This document shows, piece after piece, positions 50,664 through 62,639 of a DNA stretch of 64,000 nucleotides. The notes under the pieces are model-generated. The model worked only from the letters and a program-made list of their open reading frames with translations. It searched no databases and was not told the origin of the DNA. Origin of the DNA: Prototheca cutis (lineage: Eukaryota; Chlorophyta; Trebouxiophyceae; Chlorellales; Chlorellaceae); NCBI GenBank assembly GCA_002897115.2, contig BCIH01000003.1:80828-144827 (forward strand). The letters run 5' to 3'. Each line of letters begins with the position of its first letter. The first letter of the stretch is position 1. The translations under genes and the position numbers were made by a program.

Positions 50664-53600
50664 TCAAGCTCCCTTGGGGAATGAGTCCTTGAGTGTGCAC
50701 GTTCGGTTGAGCACCAGCTTGCCGTCGGCGCTGTCTGGATCGACGGCAAAGTAGCCGAGCCGCTCCAGTTGGAACCTGGAGTGGCAAGGATGGCGTTGTA
50801 TTGTGTCCGATGTTGGTGCATGGATATCGCGAGAGGTGCCGCCAGGTGCCACTCCAGACCAGGGTTCCCGCTGGTTGGGGGAGACGCCATGCCCTAAACA
50901 ATCCAAAAAGCATCGTGGCATGCAGCCCCCCCCCCACAGCTCACCTGTCGCCCAGCTTGGCGGCTGCGAGAGCCGGCGTGGCAAACGCGCCCTGCACCAC
51001 CTCGAGGGAGCTGGGGTTGAGCTCCGCCAGCCAGTCGTCGCTGCTGGCCGGCGACTGGGACGTGAACAGAACATCGTACAGCCGGGCCTCAAACGTGGGC
51101 GGCTCCACGCCGGGCTTGGGCTGTGCCACCCAGTTCAGCACGCCCTGTGGGACATCGGTCGGTTGGCCACGTATGTGGAGGGGTGAGCGAATGGGTTGTG
51201 TGTCAGAGTGAGATACTCCCCCGCAAAAACACACGCGCACACACAACAGGCTCTCACCTTCGGCGGCTTGCGGCCGGCGGCCCTGAAGTCGCGATCGCAC
51301 GTGGCCTCCAGGCCCACCACCTTGCCCTCCACATCTTTGAGCACGTTTGTGCACGTGATGGGGTAGGCATACCTGGGAAAGGGTGGAGGAGTTGGGAACG
51401 CTGCTGTTGGGTGAAAAGTCTTAGAACAGAGCTCCCGGTCAGCATCACCTCGGCCCACGACATCCCAAGGCACGTGCACGTCGAGTCAATGGCACAATCA
51501 CCACCGCAGTCTTTCTCTCCCCCCCCCTTGGGGGTCCCCCCAAAACATACCGTAGCATGACCGTCTTGCCCGGGGCCAGGCCATAAAAGTCCTTGGAGTC
51601 CTGCTCCCTAAAGTCGGTGGCTTCGATGTACACGACCCGCGAGAAGGGCACGGCGTACGTCTCACCCCCACGTCCAGGGAAGTCCTGCATTGCATTTGTT
51701 AAGGGTGGGAGATGAGTGTGTGGTGGGGGCAGTCGCCGGGTCCTAGCCACCCCGCCCGCATGTACGCAGAAGAAAAGTTTACAAAAGTCACCTGGGCTTC
51801 AAGCTGCTCCACGGCGTCGGCGGCCACGTTTGTGAGCTCGATGCGCAGCGGGCGAAGGACGGCCAGGCGCCGGCGCGAGGTGGCGTCCAGGTCTGCGCGG
51901 ACATGATAATCCAGCTTATGTTGCCAGACCTCGCCCTCGGACCGCGTGACACCCAGCTCGCGGCAAAAGTTGTTGATGGCGACGGGGGTAACGCCCCGCC
52001 GACGCAGGCCTGACAGGGTCAAGAGCCGCGGGTCGTCCCAACCCCGGACGTAGCCGTCGGTCACCAGCCGGTTGAGCTTGCGCTTGCTCAGCACATTGTT
52101 GGTCACATTGAGCCGCGAATACTCCCACACCACGGGCTTGTACAGATCCAACACCTGGATGCCAGTGGCGTGTTTTGGGGGACGGGCGGGTTGCTGTTCT
52201 GAGGGCTCCTGCCGATGTGCATACGCCTGTTCAGACTGCCTCCTGCTCCGTGCTATACCCCCCAACACACACACACACGCGCGCGCGCACACGCACCTCT
52301 AGGAGCCAGAAGAAGGAGGCACGGCGCGACTCAAACTCCAGCGTGCACATTGAATGAGTCACATTTTCGAGTGCGTCAACGATGCAGTGGGTGAAGTCGT
52401 ACGAGGGGTATACGCACCACTTGTCCCCGGCATGCGGGTGCTCCGTGAATTTGATCCGGTACGCGATCAAGTCAAACATGTTGTAATTCTCGTTCTTGTG
52501 GTCCTGCCGCATCCTGTGAGCAGTAGTAGGATTGATGGGAATTAACTGCGTGCGTGCGCGTGCGCGTGTGCGTGTGTGTGTGTGTGCGCGTGCGCGTGTG
52601 CGTGTGTGTGCGCGCACGCGCGTTCGCATTTTGGGAACTGGAGATGGGGTTTCACACTAAACAAGCGCTGGCACACACAAACACAGAAAACAAGCACCCT
52701 CCCACCCCGACCACCGATGACAACGCTGCACGCCAAAGCACCCAAGTATCCATTTCTCACCGCAGCGTGGCTTTGCCCTCGTCGATCAGACCGCGGCGCA
52801 TGTCTTCAAACAGCTGCAGCGACTCCTCCTTGGGCCGATCACGCCATGGGCTGGGCTCCCGCTTCTCACGCGATCTTCAGTAGAGTGGTGGTTTGGGGGG
52901 TCCGATGTGGTGGAGGCCAAGGTGTCGCAGGGTTGATAGGAAAGCAAACCCTCTCCATCGGCCCCCGGCTCACTCTTTGATCTGCTCGCCAGTCTGGTGG
53001 CAAACGTACGCATGACCCGACTCGATGAGCTTGACAGCCAGGGCATAGAGCTCGTCAAAGTAGTCCGAGGAGTAGGTCACCTTCCACGGCTTCCACCCCA
53101 TCCACGCGATAATCTCCTGGATGTGGTCAATGTACTCCTGCTTCTCCGCCTCTGGGTTGGTGTCGTCGTAGCGCAGGTAGCAGTCGCCGCCATACTGCGC
53201 GGCCATTCCAAAATCCACGAACATTGCCTTGGCGTGCCCGATGTGCAGGTAGCCGTTGGGCTCGGGAGGGAACCGGGTCAGTACACGGCCGCTGGTTGCC
53301 GCCAGGTGCGCCCCGAGTTTCTCCGCGGAATTGGCAATGTGCATTTTCTCGCCATTGGAAAAGTGTACCGTCGTGTGCACCTTGTTGTTCTCCTCGGGCT
53401 TGGCCAGGAAGGCATAGGGATCGGCGGTGCGCCACGCCTCCTCCGCCTCCTCCGCTGCCACCTTGGCCTTGGCATCCGGCACGTCGGCCTTGGGCTTCTT
53501 GTCCTTGACCTTCTTCTTCTTGTCGGGCTTGATGTTGTCGGCCTCGGTGCGGGGCCCCAGCAGCGCCTCCACCTGTGCCTCCAGCTCCTTCTTGGCTGCC

Positions 53601-54587
53601 GCCAAGTCCACCCACTTGAGCCCGGCCCGAACCTCAGCCAGCAGCATGTTGGTGTTGGCGTGGTACCGCTCCTCACGCAGCCGCGTCTCGTGCTTGCTGA
53701 TGACTTCAGACACCGCAGACGCAATCTGCTCGGCCGTCACGACTACGCCCACGCCGGCCGCCTCGTCGAGCTTGGCGCCGTCCAGCGGCTCGCTCCCCGT
53801 GCTCGCCAGAAACTCCAGCGCCGCATCCAGCTGCGCATTGCTCTGCGTGCGGATGGATCGGTTGGTGGGTCTTAGGGATGGCGTGGGTGTGGGTATCGGG
53901 AAGAAGGAAGGGAGGGGGTGTGGTGGAAAGGCCAGGGGCCTGCTCCGTTTCCATATGCCGTGGGCATACCGGGGAATGGATGCAAAACCTGAGGCAGCAA
54001 AATAATACAAACAACCGATCATCTAACATCGAAATAATCCAGGTCCCACCTTGATTTTCTCGTCGACAACGTAGCGGAGCAGCATATCTCGGTGCACCAG
54101 CGCATTCCCAGGGTACTGCAGGAGAAAGGCGTTGGTGTGCACTGACTCATCAGTGTGCATGATCATCCCCAGCTTCGTGCATGCACTTGGCCGATGCACT
54201 CCGAGCCTGCCTCTGCATGGGCCCCTTCCGATCCCCAGACCAGTTCACAGACCTTGCTCGCGACAGTGTACAGCAGGGCTCCTTGCTGCTTGGGGCATCC
54301 TGCCTCCACCCCTGCGTCCTTGATGATCTGGACCAGCGACTGGCGGAGCTTGGCGTTCTTCACGGCCCCCCTGCGCATCGGGCATGTCGGAGCATGGGGA
54401 CATCATGGCCAAGTCAGAGCTGTGCTGGCGGTCACCCCGCACGCCCACTCACGCGCCCAGGCCGCAGGGACAGAATTGGGAAACGCTGCGTTTCACCGCT
54501 CATTACTCACGCAAGTGTCCCCGGCGCGAGCTGGATGGCCTCAAACAGCCTGGTCGCCTCGGCCTCCTGCTCCTCCCGCGACGACAT
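50664..54587 (-). CDS. GlnRS: Glutaminyl-tRNA synthetase, cytosolic eukaryotic type
   Basis: Complement join 50664-50775, 50945-51144, 51258-51372, 51551-51684, 51792-52154, 52297-52513, 52761-52874, 52974-53842, 54050-54115, 54253-54370, 54511-54587 gives 794 aa, phases all consistent. The N-terminal YqeY-like appended domain has [16 protein letters not shown] and [22 protein letters not shown] Lys-rich linker precedes the catalytic core: [20 protein letters not shown] (HIGH), [40 protein letters not shown] (KMSKS equivalent) and [17 protein letters not shown]. The anticodon-binding domains follow to [11 protein letters not shown]. It charges tRNA-Gln for cytosolic translation. Confidence 0.96.
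52551..52622. repeat. Alternating purine-pyrimidine (TG/CG) tract in a GlnRS intron
   Basis: About 70 bp of GTGCGC/GTGTGT alternation within intron 52514-52760. A second ACACGCGC tract lies at 52266-52292 in the next intron. Such sequences favour Z-DNA. Confidence 0.85.
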
Positions 54588-54928
54588 CGCTCCCACCACT
54601 GCCCCGAGGGTTTCAGAGCAGTGCTCCAAAAGGCCCAGATCCTGGGCAACACCGCACACAGAAATATGTTTTCTACCATGGTTGTCCATATGGCCCCAAG
54701 TTGTTGCGTCCCATCCTGCATCCGAGCTCCCGCGCCTCCTTCGTGAAGCTCCCGTCGGTGCCAAAATCGCTGCGGAATCCGCGTCGCTATAAGTTGGGGG
54801 CCGATAACGCGACCCTTTTCAAAACAGGGATTGCCCATGAGAACACTGTCATTTGCACAAATTGATACAACATTGACATTTTCCAGGCAGAAGAGAAGGA
54901 ACCTTTTGCTGTGCAGTGGGGAAAAGAC
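54588..54928. promoter_or_regulatory. Divergent promoter region
   Basis: 341 bp between the GlnRS start (-) and the TECR start (+). No motif is identified. Confidence 0.4.
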
Positions 54929-56999
54929 ATGAAACTCCTGATCACATCCCGAGGTGGCCGGCCCGTGCTGCCGGGGGACGGGTCCATCACCGTCGATGAC
55001 AAGGTGAGGGTGGGGTTCATGGTCTTACAACCTCTGTTCCGGGTCTGAATGGCTGATGCATGACATGCGAAGACGGTCTTCAAGGCCAGACACCCCCGGA
55101 TCACCACCGCGACCCGCCGCAGGACACCGTGCTGGACCTGAAGAAGCTCATTGCCGCCTCCAAACGCAAGCTCTACCCCGCCCGACAGAGGCTGACCACA
55201 CAGAGCGCCAAGGATGGCAAGCCTGTTGTCCTAAAGGACACCATGGTGCTGGGAGAATGTGGGCTTGCCGAGGGCGACACCCTTCTGCTCAAGGACCTGG
55301 GGCCGCAGGTGGGTGGGGGTGGCCAGCGGACAGAATGCTGGGCATGCTGGCACTGGGTTGTAGTAGTGTACGATGGCACATGAGGTTTCGAATCGTGGTC
55401 AACTGTGGTGGTGCCATTGAATGAGCGGCAATCGCAACACCTTGGAATGCGACCAATGGGACGGTCACCACATCCACACACCCCACGCAGATTGACTACT
55501 CGACCGTGTTCTTCTGGGAATACTTTGGTCCGCTGGTCATCTACCCGCTCTTCTACCACTTCCCCCAACTGTTTTACCCCAGCCATCAGTACGTGTCGTG
55601 GGGGCCTGGTTTGTGGGAGGACCCTGAGTGAGCAACAATGCAGTCTGATTGCCCAGGAAAGGGGACTTGCCTTCCCGAAAATGCCTCAGACGATGTCACT
55701 CAAGCAAAGGAGCATATGCCAACCATACACATCACATGCAGGATACCAGAGGGGCATGCATTTGCACAGAAGGCGGCGCTGGCGTTTTGGACTGTCCACT
55801 ACATCAAGCGCATCTTTGAAACATTCTTCGTGCACCAGTGCGTGATGCGATTGGGCGGGCTGGGTGTGAAGGTGATCGGGGACCGGACGTTGAGACGATG
55901 ATCCCAGAGGGAGGGAGGAAGGTGCTCCTTTGTTTAACGACAGTCTCTCGGACTGGCCCCGCAAGAAAAATGAGAACAAATACAAGCATTCACAAGACCA
56001 GAGCGGACACCCGGCCCTGGCACTCCCTGTCCCTGCACTTGTGCCAGGTTCAACCATGCGACCATGCCGGTGCGGAACCTGTTCAAGAACTGCAGCTACT
56101 ACTGGACCTTTGGCGTCTTTGTGGCATACTTTGTCAACCACCCGCTCTACACGCCACCGGCCCAGATCCAGACAGCGGTGGCCTTTGTCGCGGCGTTCGG
56201 GTTCATGGCCTCCAACTTTGTGTACGTGTGGATGGAGTGGACTGTGATGCCCTGCTTGTTTGTGGGTGGGTGGGGCGCGGCGGGGCTGGGGTGCCACGCA
56301 TGGCGGCCCATGCCGCTCCACCCATCCAGGAGATTGCCCTGCGGTCCGCCACTCGGTGACCCGTGGCCGTGCGTGCAATGCACGGACCGCACGCGTAAAA
56401 TTGACGGAGAAAACAGAGTAATCAACTCTCCCGTTTTCCTAATATCCCCACTGCAGCTGCCACAAGATCCTGGCAGGCCTACGGCCTGCGGGAGCGACAA
56501 CCGGTTACTCCATCCCCCGCGGCTTCCTGTTCAACTACATTACTTGCGCCAACTACTTTGCCGAGATCTGGAGCTGGGTGCGTGGAGTCGGGGTTCCATG
56601 CTGCTGTGTTCCCTTGAATCTCTAACCACGGTGGCCCTCTGCAACATCACTCCCTGATGCCAACCCACCACATCGCCCACAGATCTGCTTCTCCATCGGC
56701 ACACAGTGTGTCGCCGGCCTCTTCTTCGTGCTGGCCGGATCAGTGCAGATGTCCATCTGGGCAGCGGGCAAGCACCGCCGCCTGAAAAAGGTACATCCAT
56801 TTGGGTTTGAAAAGAAAGGGAAGGGGAATGAACCCAGGGGGTGTTCCCTGCAGGAGCGTGAGCCATGACTCACCACCTGCTACCAGGCATGCCCAGTCAT
56901 GGTGATCCACCACTCTCTCACACCTTGCAGCTCTTTGATGGCAAGGACGGCAGGGAGAAGTACCCCAGGCGTTACGTCATGTTCCCTCCCTTCTTCTGA
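54929..56999 (+). CDS. TECR: Very-long-chain trans-2-enoyl-CoA reductase (TECR/TSC13/CER10)
   Basis: Exons 54929-55003, 55123-55308, 55491-55588, 55742-55837, 56048-56221, 56457-56577, 56683-56790, 56931-56999 give 308 aa, the same length as many TECRs. The N-terminal ubiquitin-like domain (MKLLITSRGGRPVL ... LDLKKLIAASKRKLYP) is followed by the membrane part: FFWEYFGPLVIYPLFY, AFWTVHYIKRIFETFFVHQ, FNHATMPVRNLFKNC, CHKILAGLRPAG, YSIPRGFLFNYITCANYFAEIWSW, and the ending YPRRYVMFPPFF. It is the last, NADPH-dependent step of each very-long-chain fatty-acid elongation cycle in the ER. The conserved Tyr of the steroid-reductase-like core is present. Confidence 0.95.
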
Positions 57000-57291
57000 G
57001 ACCCGCAAGGTTACAGGACCAGGACCCACTGACACCCGCAGGGATCCCCCCCTGCTCCAGGACGTTTTTGGATGGCAACGTGGTCGGCAAAGGTGCCTGA
57101 TTTTTCCCACGCACGCCTGCCGCGTCGTATGCTGCTCGTTGCAATCCGGGACGAGGATTGTAATTTTTACTCGGTTGTTGCAAAGCGCAAGGAAAGGGCC
57201 AAGCAAGAAGAGCCTCGCCTGCAAGCATAGCGACGTGTCGTGCTCGAATGGCCTTGGGCTGAGGTGGGAGTGATCACGCCGATCCACGGCA

Positions 57292-58455
57292 ATGGGCGGC
57301 ATTTTCTCTCGGATCGGTTCGGATCCGTACTATGCCAGTTACGAGAAGAGCCTGTCCCGAGCCCAGACCGACATCGAGCGGCTCAAGGTCCGGGCTGTAG
57401 GGGTCTTTATGGGGGGGGGGGAGGTGGTGGCCTGGGACTCGTCCCGCTGTGATCCATGACGGCTGCCGCCTTGAATACCTGCGCCGCAGGGTTTCAAGGT
57501 TGCATGTATGATGCCGGTCATGTCAGGACTTGCAAGCCTGGCACGAGAAATGGCGGTTGAAGCAACCCCCCCCCGATGGGCCATCGCACACAGCCCTGTT
57601 CCTCAAGAAATGGTCCCTCTCCCCAAAACAAACACCGCAGGTCCGCCTGGCTTCCCGGCGTGCCTTTGCGGCGCACGTGAGGTCTCGGTTCCTGGGCACC
57701 TGTGCGGCTGTTTATGTCGTCGTACTAGCGTACGCGGCGCTGGTGACTCGGGCCCCCGCGGGGACGTACACACACAAGCAGCACGCTCAGCGTGTGGCAC
57801 CGGCGCTGCTGGGCCCTCCCGCGGCCTGGCTGCTGTACTGGCTGCTGAACCGTGGGTTTCGCCTGCTGGACGCCCTGACCGAACGCCGGCTCAAGGGCAT
57901 GGAGTCCAAGCTGCTCACCATGATCACAGAGCTCAAGGTTCATGAGAAGAGATGGGGGGGATTTGCGTTGTGGTTTGGAATGCGTCTTTGCTTTCCCCCC
58001 CTTCCTTATCACTTGAGAGGGACTCAAAGCAGTGCAGTGGGGTCAATGCGCCGGATGCAGCGCGTGGCAGTGTGCACATGGAGTCCTCCCTCTGCACAGA
58101 CAACTGGTCGGCTGCCCAAGCTCACGGACGGCCAACCCACTTGATAAGCACCCAACCACTGCAGGAGTCGACGCGGTACGAAAAGACGCTGGAACTTCTC
58201 AGGCGATACGACCCGAAATACAGGCCGCCCACACCCGTCGTACCGCCCATGCGACCTGACGCGGGGCCCGGAGGGCGGGGCCAGCTGTTCAACGGCGCGC
58301 CAGGTGCCGGTGGCCAGCCCACCCAGATCAAGACCAAGACTGGAGCCGGGGTCAACGTCATGCCCGCCCTGACAAAGCTGTTTGGCCAAGCCGCAGACCG
58401 CCTGATAGGTCGGCGACGTGGTGGCCAGGGGGGCAGGCAGCCTCACGACGCATGA
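57292..58455 (+). CDS. LNP: Lunapark-like ER membrane protein
   Basis: Exons 57292-57387, 57527-57937, 58165-58455 give 265 aa. The N-terminus MGGIFSRIG fits the myristoylation site of Lunapark. A coiled-coil-like segment (SYEKSLSRAQTDIERLK, continued DLQAWHEKW) comes next, then two hydrophobic segments (FLGTCAAVYVVVLAYAAL and ALLGPPAAWLLYWLLN). A second helical part, ALTERRLKGMESKLLTMITE, runs into ESTRYEKTLELLRRYDP, closely matching the LKxSTxYxxTxxLLxKYDP stretch after the membrane hairpin. Lunapark stabilises three-way junctions of the ER network. The C-terminal C4 zinc ribbon is missing: the protein ends in a basic Gly-rich tail. Exon 2 might contain an unrecognised intron. Confidence 0.7.
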
Positions 58456-58547
58456 AGGGGACGAACTAACATGGACTGCATGGTTTCGTGCATGGGAGGC
58501 AGCAAATCAGCTCCTTTTAATCAACAGCTTGGCCAACATCCAAGCAC

Positions 58548-59012
58548 ATGGCACCCAGTCCTCCTCCCTTTCAACCCAACACTGCAGCGGACGACCCCAT
58601 GGCGCTGCGCCTGCTCCAGGAGGCACAGAAAGAAAGCACGGAGCTGAGGACAGCACTGGTTGCAGCTGAGACAGAGGCGCTGCGACTTCAAGCGGAGAAC
58701 CGGCACCTCCGGGCACAGCTGGGTCTGGAGGAACCGGCGGAGATGGGTGCGCGGGGGGTTGACAGCACAAAGCGAGCCCCAGATGCTGCTCAGGATGCCA
58801 CGGTGCCACCACCTGCAGCTGCTGATGGCTGCGACAAGAAAGGCGAGAGCGGCTTGGAAACCGCGGCGGATCTCGCAGACAGCCCAAAGAAGCAGCAGGG
58901 ATCGAAAGCAGTGGCAGCAGCTGAGACGGCTGATGCAGCGACGTCTGCCCCAGCACCCGAGTCCCAAGACTCCGAGCCTGCAACCAGCACGCGGCGGAAA
59001 CGGTTGGTGTAG
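58548..59012 (+). CDS. Hypothetical small coiled-coil protein
   Basis: A single-exon frame of 154 aa, starting 93 bp after the Lunapark-like stop. Residues about 18-62 form a leucine/glutamate-rich coiled coil (MALRLLQEAQKESTELRTAL.., LRLQAENRHLRAQLGL). The rest is Ala/Ser/Asp-rich with a basic RRKRLV end. No family is recognised. It could be an independent gene, or a downstream exon of the Lunapark-like gene in an alternative transcript. Confidence 0.4.
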   Translation: MAPSPPPFQPNTAADDPMALRLLQEAQKESTELRTALVAAETEALRLQAENRHLRAQLGLEEPAEMGARGVDSTKRAPDAAQDATVPPPAAADGCDKKGESGLETAADLADSPKKQQGSKAVAAAETADAATSAPAPESQDSEPATSTRRKRLV

Positions 59013-59664
59013 GCTGCTCCGAGCAAGCAAGCGCTGTTTCTTATTGATTGCATGGATGCCGCGTTTGATGGAGGCTGCTCACTCCCAGTGCCCATCCTGA
59101 AACGCCTTGCCAATCCCCACTGTAACTTGGGCTTTGCTGTTTTAAAGAAAGCAATCATCCAGCACCTCGCTATGAATCCATCAAGGACAGTTGTTTGTGT
59201 TCTGATGCAAGCGAGCTTTCTGATGCTGGAGGAAAGGGGATGTGGAGGCATGTTGAGTTGTCTGGCTCGGGACACTTGTTCAATTGAGCAAAACGGAATC
59301 AACCCTAACTACATTCACGGCAGAAATGATGGAACATTCCCGAGAATCGTCGACTCCCACCTGCACAGCAAGGGCATGTTTTTCAGACAAGATGCCTGTT
59401 GGACCGCATTCCCTGGGCGCATCGCTCAGAGAATGGGTTGGGTTCCTTCCTTGCAGCAGGGCAGGTCGTGCAAGGAGGTTTTAGAAGGTCCTGGACATTG
59501 AGCCTGGCACGACACTTGTTGCAACTCGGTGGTCCATCATTGAGGCAGTCCACCGTCCTATTGCCCTGTGGGGGGTGACAATTCACAGCCATCAGTGATG
59601 CCCAGCAACCCCCGGGGTGATGTGACGCTGTTGCTGGCTGAGCTGGCTGCATTATTTTTGCCCT
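59013..59664. other. Intergenic with one copy of a dispersed repeat
   Basis: Contains the repeat copy at about 59322-59510 described separately. The remainder shows no gene. Confidence 0.5.
59322..59510 (-). repeat. Dispersed repeat, copy A, with a degenerate Cys-motif frame
   Basis: Diverged but clearly homologous to 62342-62530 (for example CGACTCCCACCTGCACAGCA is identical in both). On the minus strand a frame (stop at 59383, open to 59652) reads CNKCRARLN...KPPCTTCPAARKE, then a GMRSNRH segment. The C-x2-C ... C-x2-C arrangement is like small zinc-binding modules found in many repeat-borne ORFs. The frame closes soon afterwards, so this copy is probably a fragment of a mobile or multicopy gene. 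Confidence 0.65.
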
Positions 59665-62106
59665 TCATGGTACAAGAAATGGGTGTTGTAAGAGGGCCCC
59701 GGCCGTGACGCCACCTCGCAACAGCTCCCCCAGTAAGTGCCAGCCCGCCTGGCCGTTCTCATCGAGGAACGACACGACACCCTTCCAGTGGGCGTCATGG
59801 TGCCAGTGCCTCCTGAGCAGATCCACATCGCTGTGGACCAGATGCTTTATCATGCAGCGCAGCGCTGGTTCGCGGGACCCGGCCTCGGCCTCGGGCGATC
59901 CAAGCCCGGCCATCACCGTCTCCAGAAACACCAATGCCGCCGCTGCAAGGTCTGAGGCGGCACCATGCCAGAACAGCTCGCTCACAATATGTTCTGGATG
60001 TCCAGCCACTGTGGCAATGGCTCTGCACTCCAGCGAAGCCGCCCATGCAGCCAGGGGGGTTGTTGTGATGGCTGCAGTAGTACCTGTACCGGGTCGCTGT
60101 CGAGCATCCCCACCAGGGGGTAGGGGCCCAGCACATCCCGCTCCATGCCTCCCGTCCCGAGGGCACAGGATGTGCCGGGCACAGCTCAGCCCGTCCAACT
60201 TGACAATCAGATCCCCGGCTCGCCCATCGTCAAAGGTAGAAAGCAGGACCGAGCTCATGCCCAGTGACCCATGCACGACGCCCCGGCCGTGGCAGTACTC
60301 CAGTGCCCTCAAAATGCCCCGCATGATTGCCCTGATTGGTTGTTGCAGTTGTTGGGGGGCAGGGATGGAACGGGAGTCAGTGAGGGCTGAGGCCTTCGTC
60401 AAGGGGAACCCAGGCGTAGCAGCCCGGCGGTTGCAGTACGACATGATGCTAAATCAAGCAACAGGGTCCCACATATTTTCAACACCTGCCCAGGCATCAT
60501 TCAAAAGCAGCAAACAAACACACAATGTCCCAACAACCGCAGCACCTGAGCATGTCTTTCTTCTGCTCAAGGGCCAGACAGGACGAGAATCGCAGCGCTC
60601 CCAGCAGCCCCTTGTCTGGCTGACCCAGCGCGGCATAGCTCGCCAAGGAAGCCAGACCCTCCCACTTGCATACTACCCTGTGCAGAGGTGTGAGTGCATG
60701 CAGGTCAGCTCTTGACACCCGACATGAAGGAGCGACGATGGATCATGGGGGGTTCGGTGCATGGTGGGGTTTTCAACATCCTACCCACCCACCAGGCACG
60801 GCTTTTCTTCCCCCACATTCCAGGACCAGTCTCACCCACCATGCCAAAATTCCAAAGCCAAACCCTAAAACAGAAACACACGGACCAGATGGCATGCTCG
60901 GGGTGTGCCTTGACTGCGTTGGGCACGAGCTGTACTGCCCTCTGGCTGTGCCGGCCCAGAAAATAGCCCAGCAGAGGGACGACAGGGGGCTCAGGCGAGC
61001 GTGGGGCTGTGGCGGCATCCCATTTGTCCTTGGCATGGGGCATGCCAGTCAGCTCGTGCAGCACCTCCAGCTCATTGCAGGCCACCACCTGAGCACCTGG
61101 CAGGTATCTGCTTGAGAGCTGGAGAAATTTGGGTCAATCTGCATGCACTGTGCCGTGGTGCGGGAGAAAACCCACGGGCATGCCGATTGTCGTCCAGTGC
61201 GCAATGTTACAAGTCCGGCACTGCAGACAGAAATCCTCGATCATCCGCAGGCACGCACTCTGACAATGCCAGTGCAATTCCGCTTGAAACTCACTCACTC
61301 TCTAAGTAATACAAGAGCGTGGTGCTCAGCCGGCAGGCCCGGGCGGTAGGTGGCAAAGTAGTTGATGGCCGCAGGGCTCCATCCAAGGGGATGGGAGGGT
61401 AGGCGGCGTGCTCCGTGCTGCTCCTCACCGTCATCGTCATCCTCAAATGCCTGCCGCTTGCACATTCATGAGAGTGCCACTCTGAAATGCTGGATACATC
61501 AAGCAAACCTACGACTCCCTCAATTCGTTGGTCAGGAACGTACCACCATTGGTTCCGAGGGCTTGAGGGACAGGAGCACACAGTGGTGGGTGCGACAACC
61601 GCAGCACAATCCCATGCACAACCAAAAGGCACCTGGAGACCTCTCCACTCAAACCCCACATTACAAACCTGTTGTTTCAGGCAGATTTGGCCCAGTTCTT
61701 CACCAATGTCAAAGTCAGATGGGTGAAGGCCGCCAGGACCAAGAGCGGCCCTCAGGCGCTCCTGGGTGACGTGCCCACTCTCGTCGGGAAGGCTCGACAC
61801 CGTGGTTGGGTTTTCGAGATATCGCCATTGTTTTACCTCGAACCTCTTGTTTCCATGGGTTCCGGTGTCATGATGAGAGTGGGGATGTGCGGCAATGAAG
61901 GATGCTATCCCATCGAGGGAGGAAGACGTGGCCCGAGCGACGACAAGGTGTCGTGCTGCGCCCCTCGGGTTTTGTCGATGCCCTGCGTATGCCGCTGCAT
62001 GGTTCCGGGAGTGGCATCTTGGATCCAAAATCCTTGTCGAATGTTCGTGCGACAAGGAGTCCATGGCCCAGTCAACCTTCGATGCCGCATGCGCATGATG
62101 GCCCAT
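59665..62106 (-). CDS. Divergent protein kinase-like protein (pseudokinase)
   Basis: Supported exons, minus: 59665-60331, 60546-60677, about 60900-61107, 61299-61450 and 61669 upward, with a possible ATG at 62106. The junctions LLRE-YLPGAQVV (61299/61107) and DMLR-AIMRGIL (60546/60331) are phase-perfect; the exon between 60.68 and 60.95 kb is unresolved. The C-lobe has LRALEYCHGRGVVHGSLGMS where active kinases have HRDL..N, and VKLDGLSCA where DFG is expected. Both catalytic Asp residues are gone, so it is probably inactive. VVCKWEGLASL resembles the hinge of plastid STN-type kinases. The N-terminus is Ala/His/Arg-rich; plastid targeting is possible. Family placement is tentative. Confidence 0.55.
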
Positions 62107-62341
62107 TGTTATGGAGCCTTTCCGAGCATCACACCCCCGGCGACGGGTCCCGATCAAGAATGCCGCATACTGAACGCAGATTATGAGATCACAGTTGGCT
62201 CGAATGGTGCGATGTAGTAGAATGCCTGTGAACAGTATGCCCGTTCGGAAAAGTTTCCGGGCATGGAGCCCCATCGGGACAAGATTTTTCTCGGAACCGC
62301 ACAGATGGGGGTCTTCCGAGGGTGCGGTACGATTCTACAGT

Positions 62342-62530
62342 GACGGCAGAAAATGATGAAACCTTGTCGAGATTCATCGACTCCCACCTGCACAGCAAGG
62401 GCATGTCTCTCGAAATGCCTGTTGGACCGCATTCCCTGGCCGCGTCGCTCAGAAAATGGGTTTCGTTCCTTCTTGGCAGGACAGGTCGTGCAAGGAGAAA
62501 GGTCCCGGGAATTGACCCCCTGGCAAGAGC
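62342..62530 (-). repeat. Dispersed repeat, copy B
   Basis: Homologous to 59322-59510. Its minus-strand reading keeps SPCTTCPAKKERNPFSER and GMRSNRHFERHALAVQV, so protein-level similarity is conserved on that strand. It lies immediately upstream of the duplicated Fanzor start. Confidence 0.65.
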
Positions 62531-62639
62531 ACTGGGGGTCTCCCGAGGCGGTCGGCCAGTGGGAGCCCGGTACAATATACGGGGATTCCCCGCTAGCCTA
62601 TCTATTTCATGCACCCATTACAATAACGGGTGCAAAGCG

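Noticed and set aside
52230..52760. TG/CG-rich frames read as repeat-containing proteins
   Set aside because: They are intronic dinucleotide tracts in the GlnRS gene. Flanking exons join perfectly without them.
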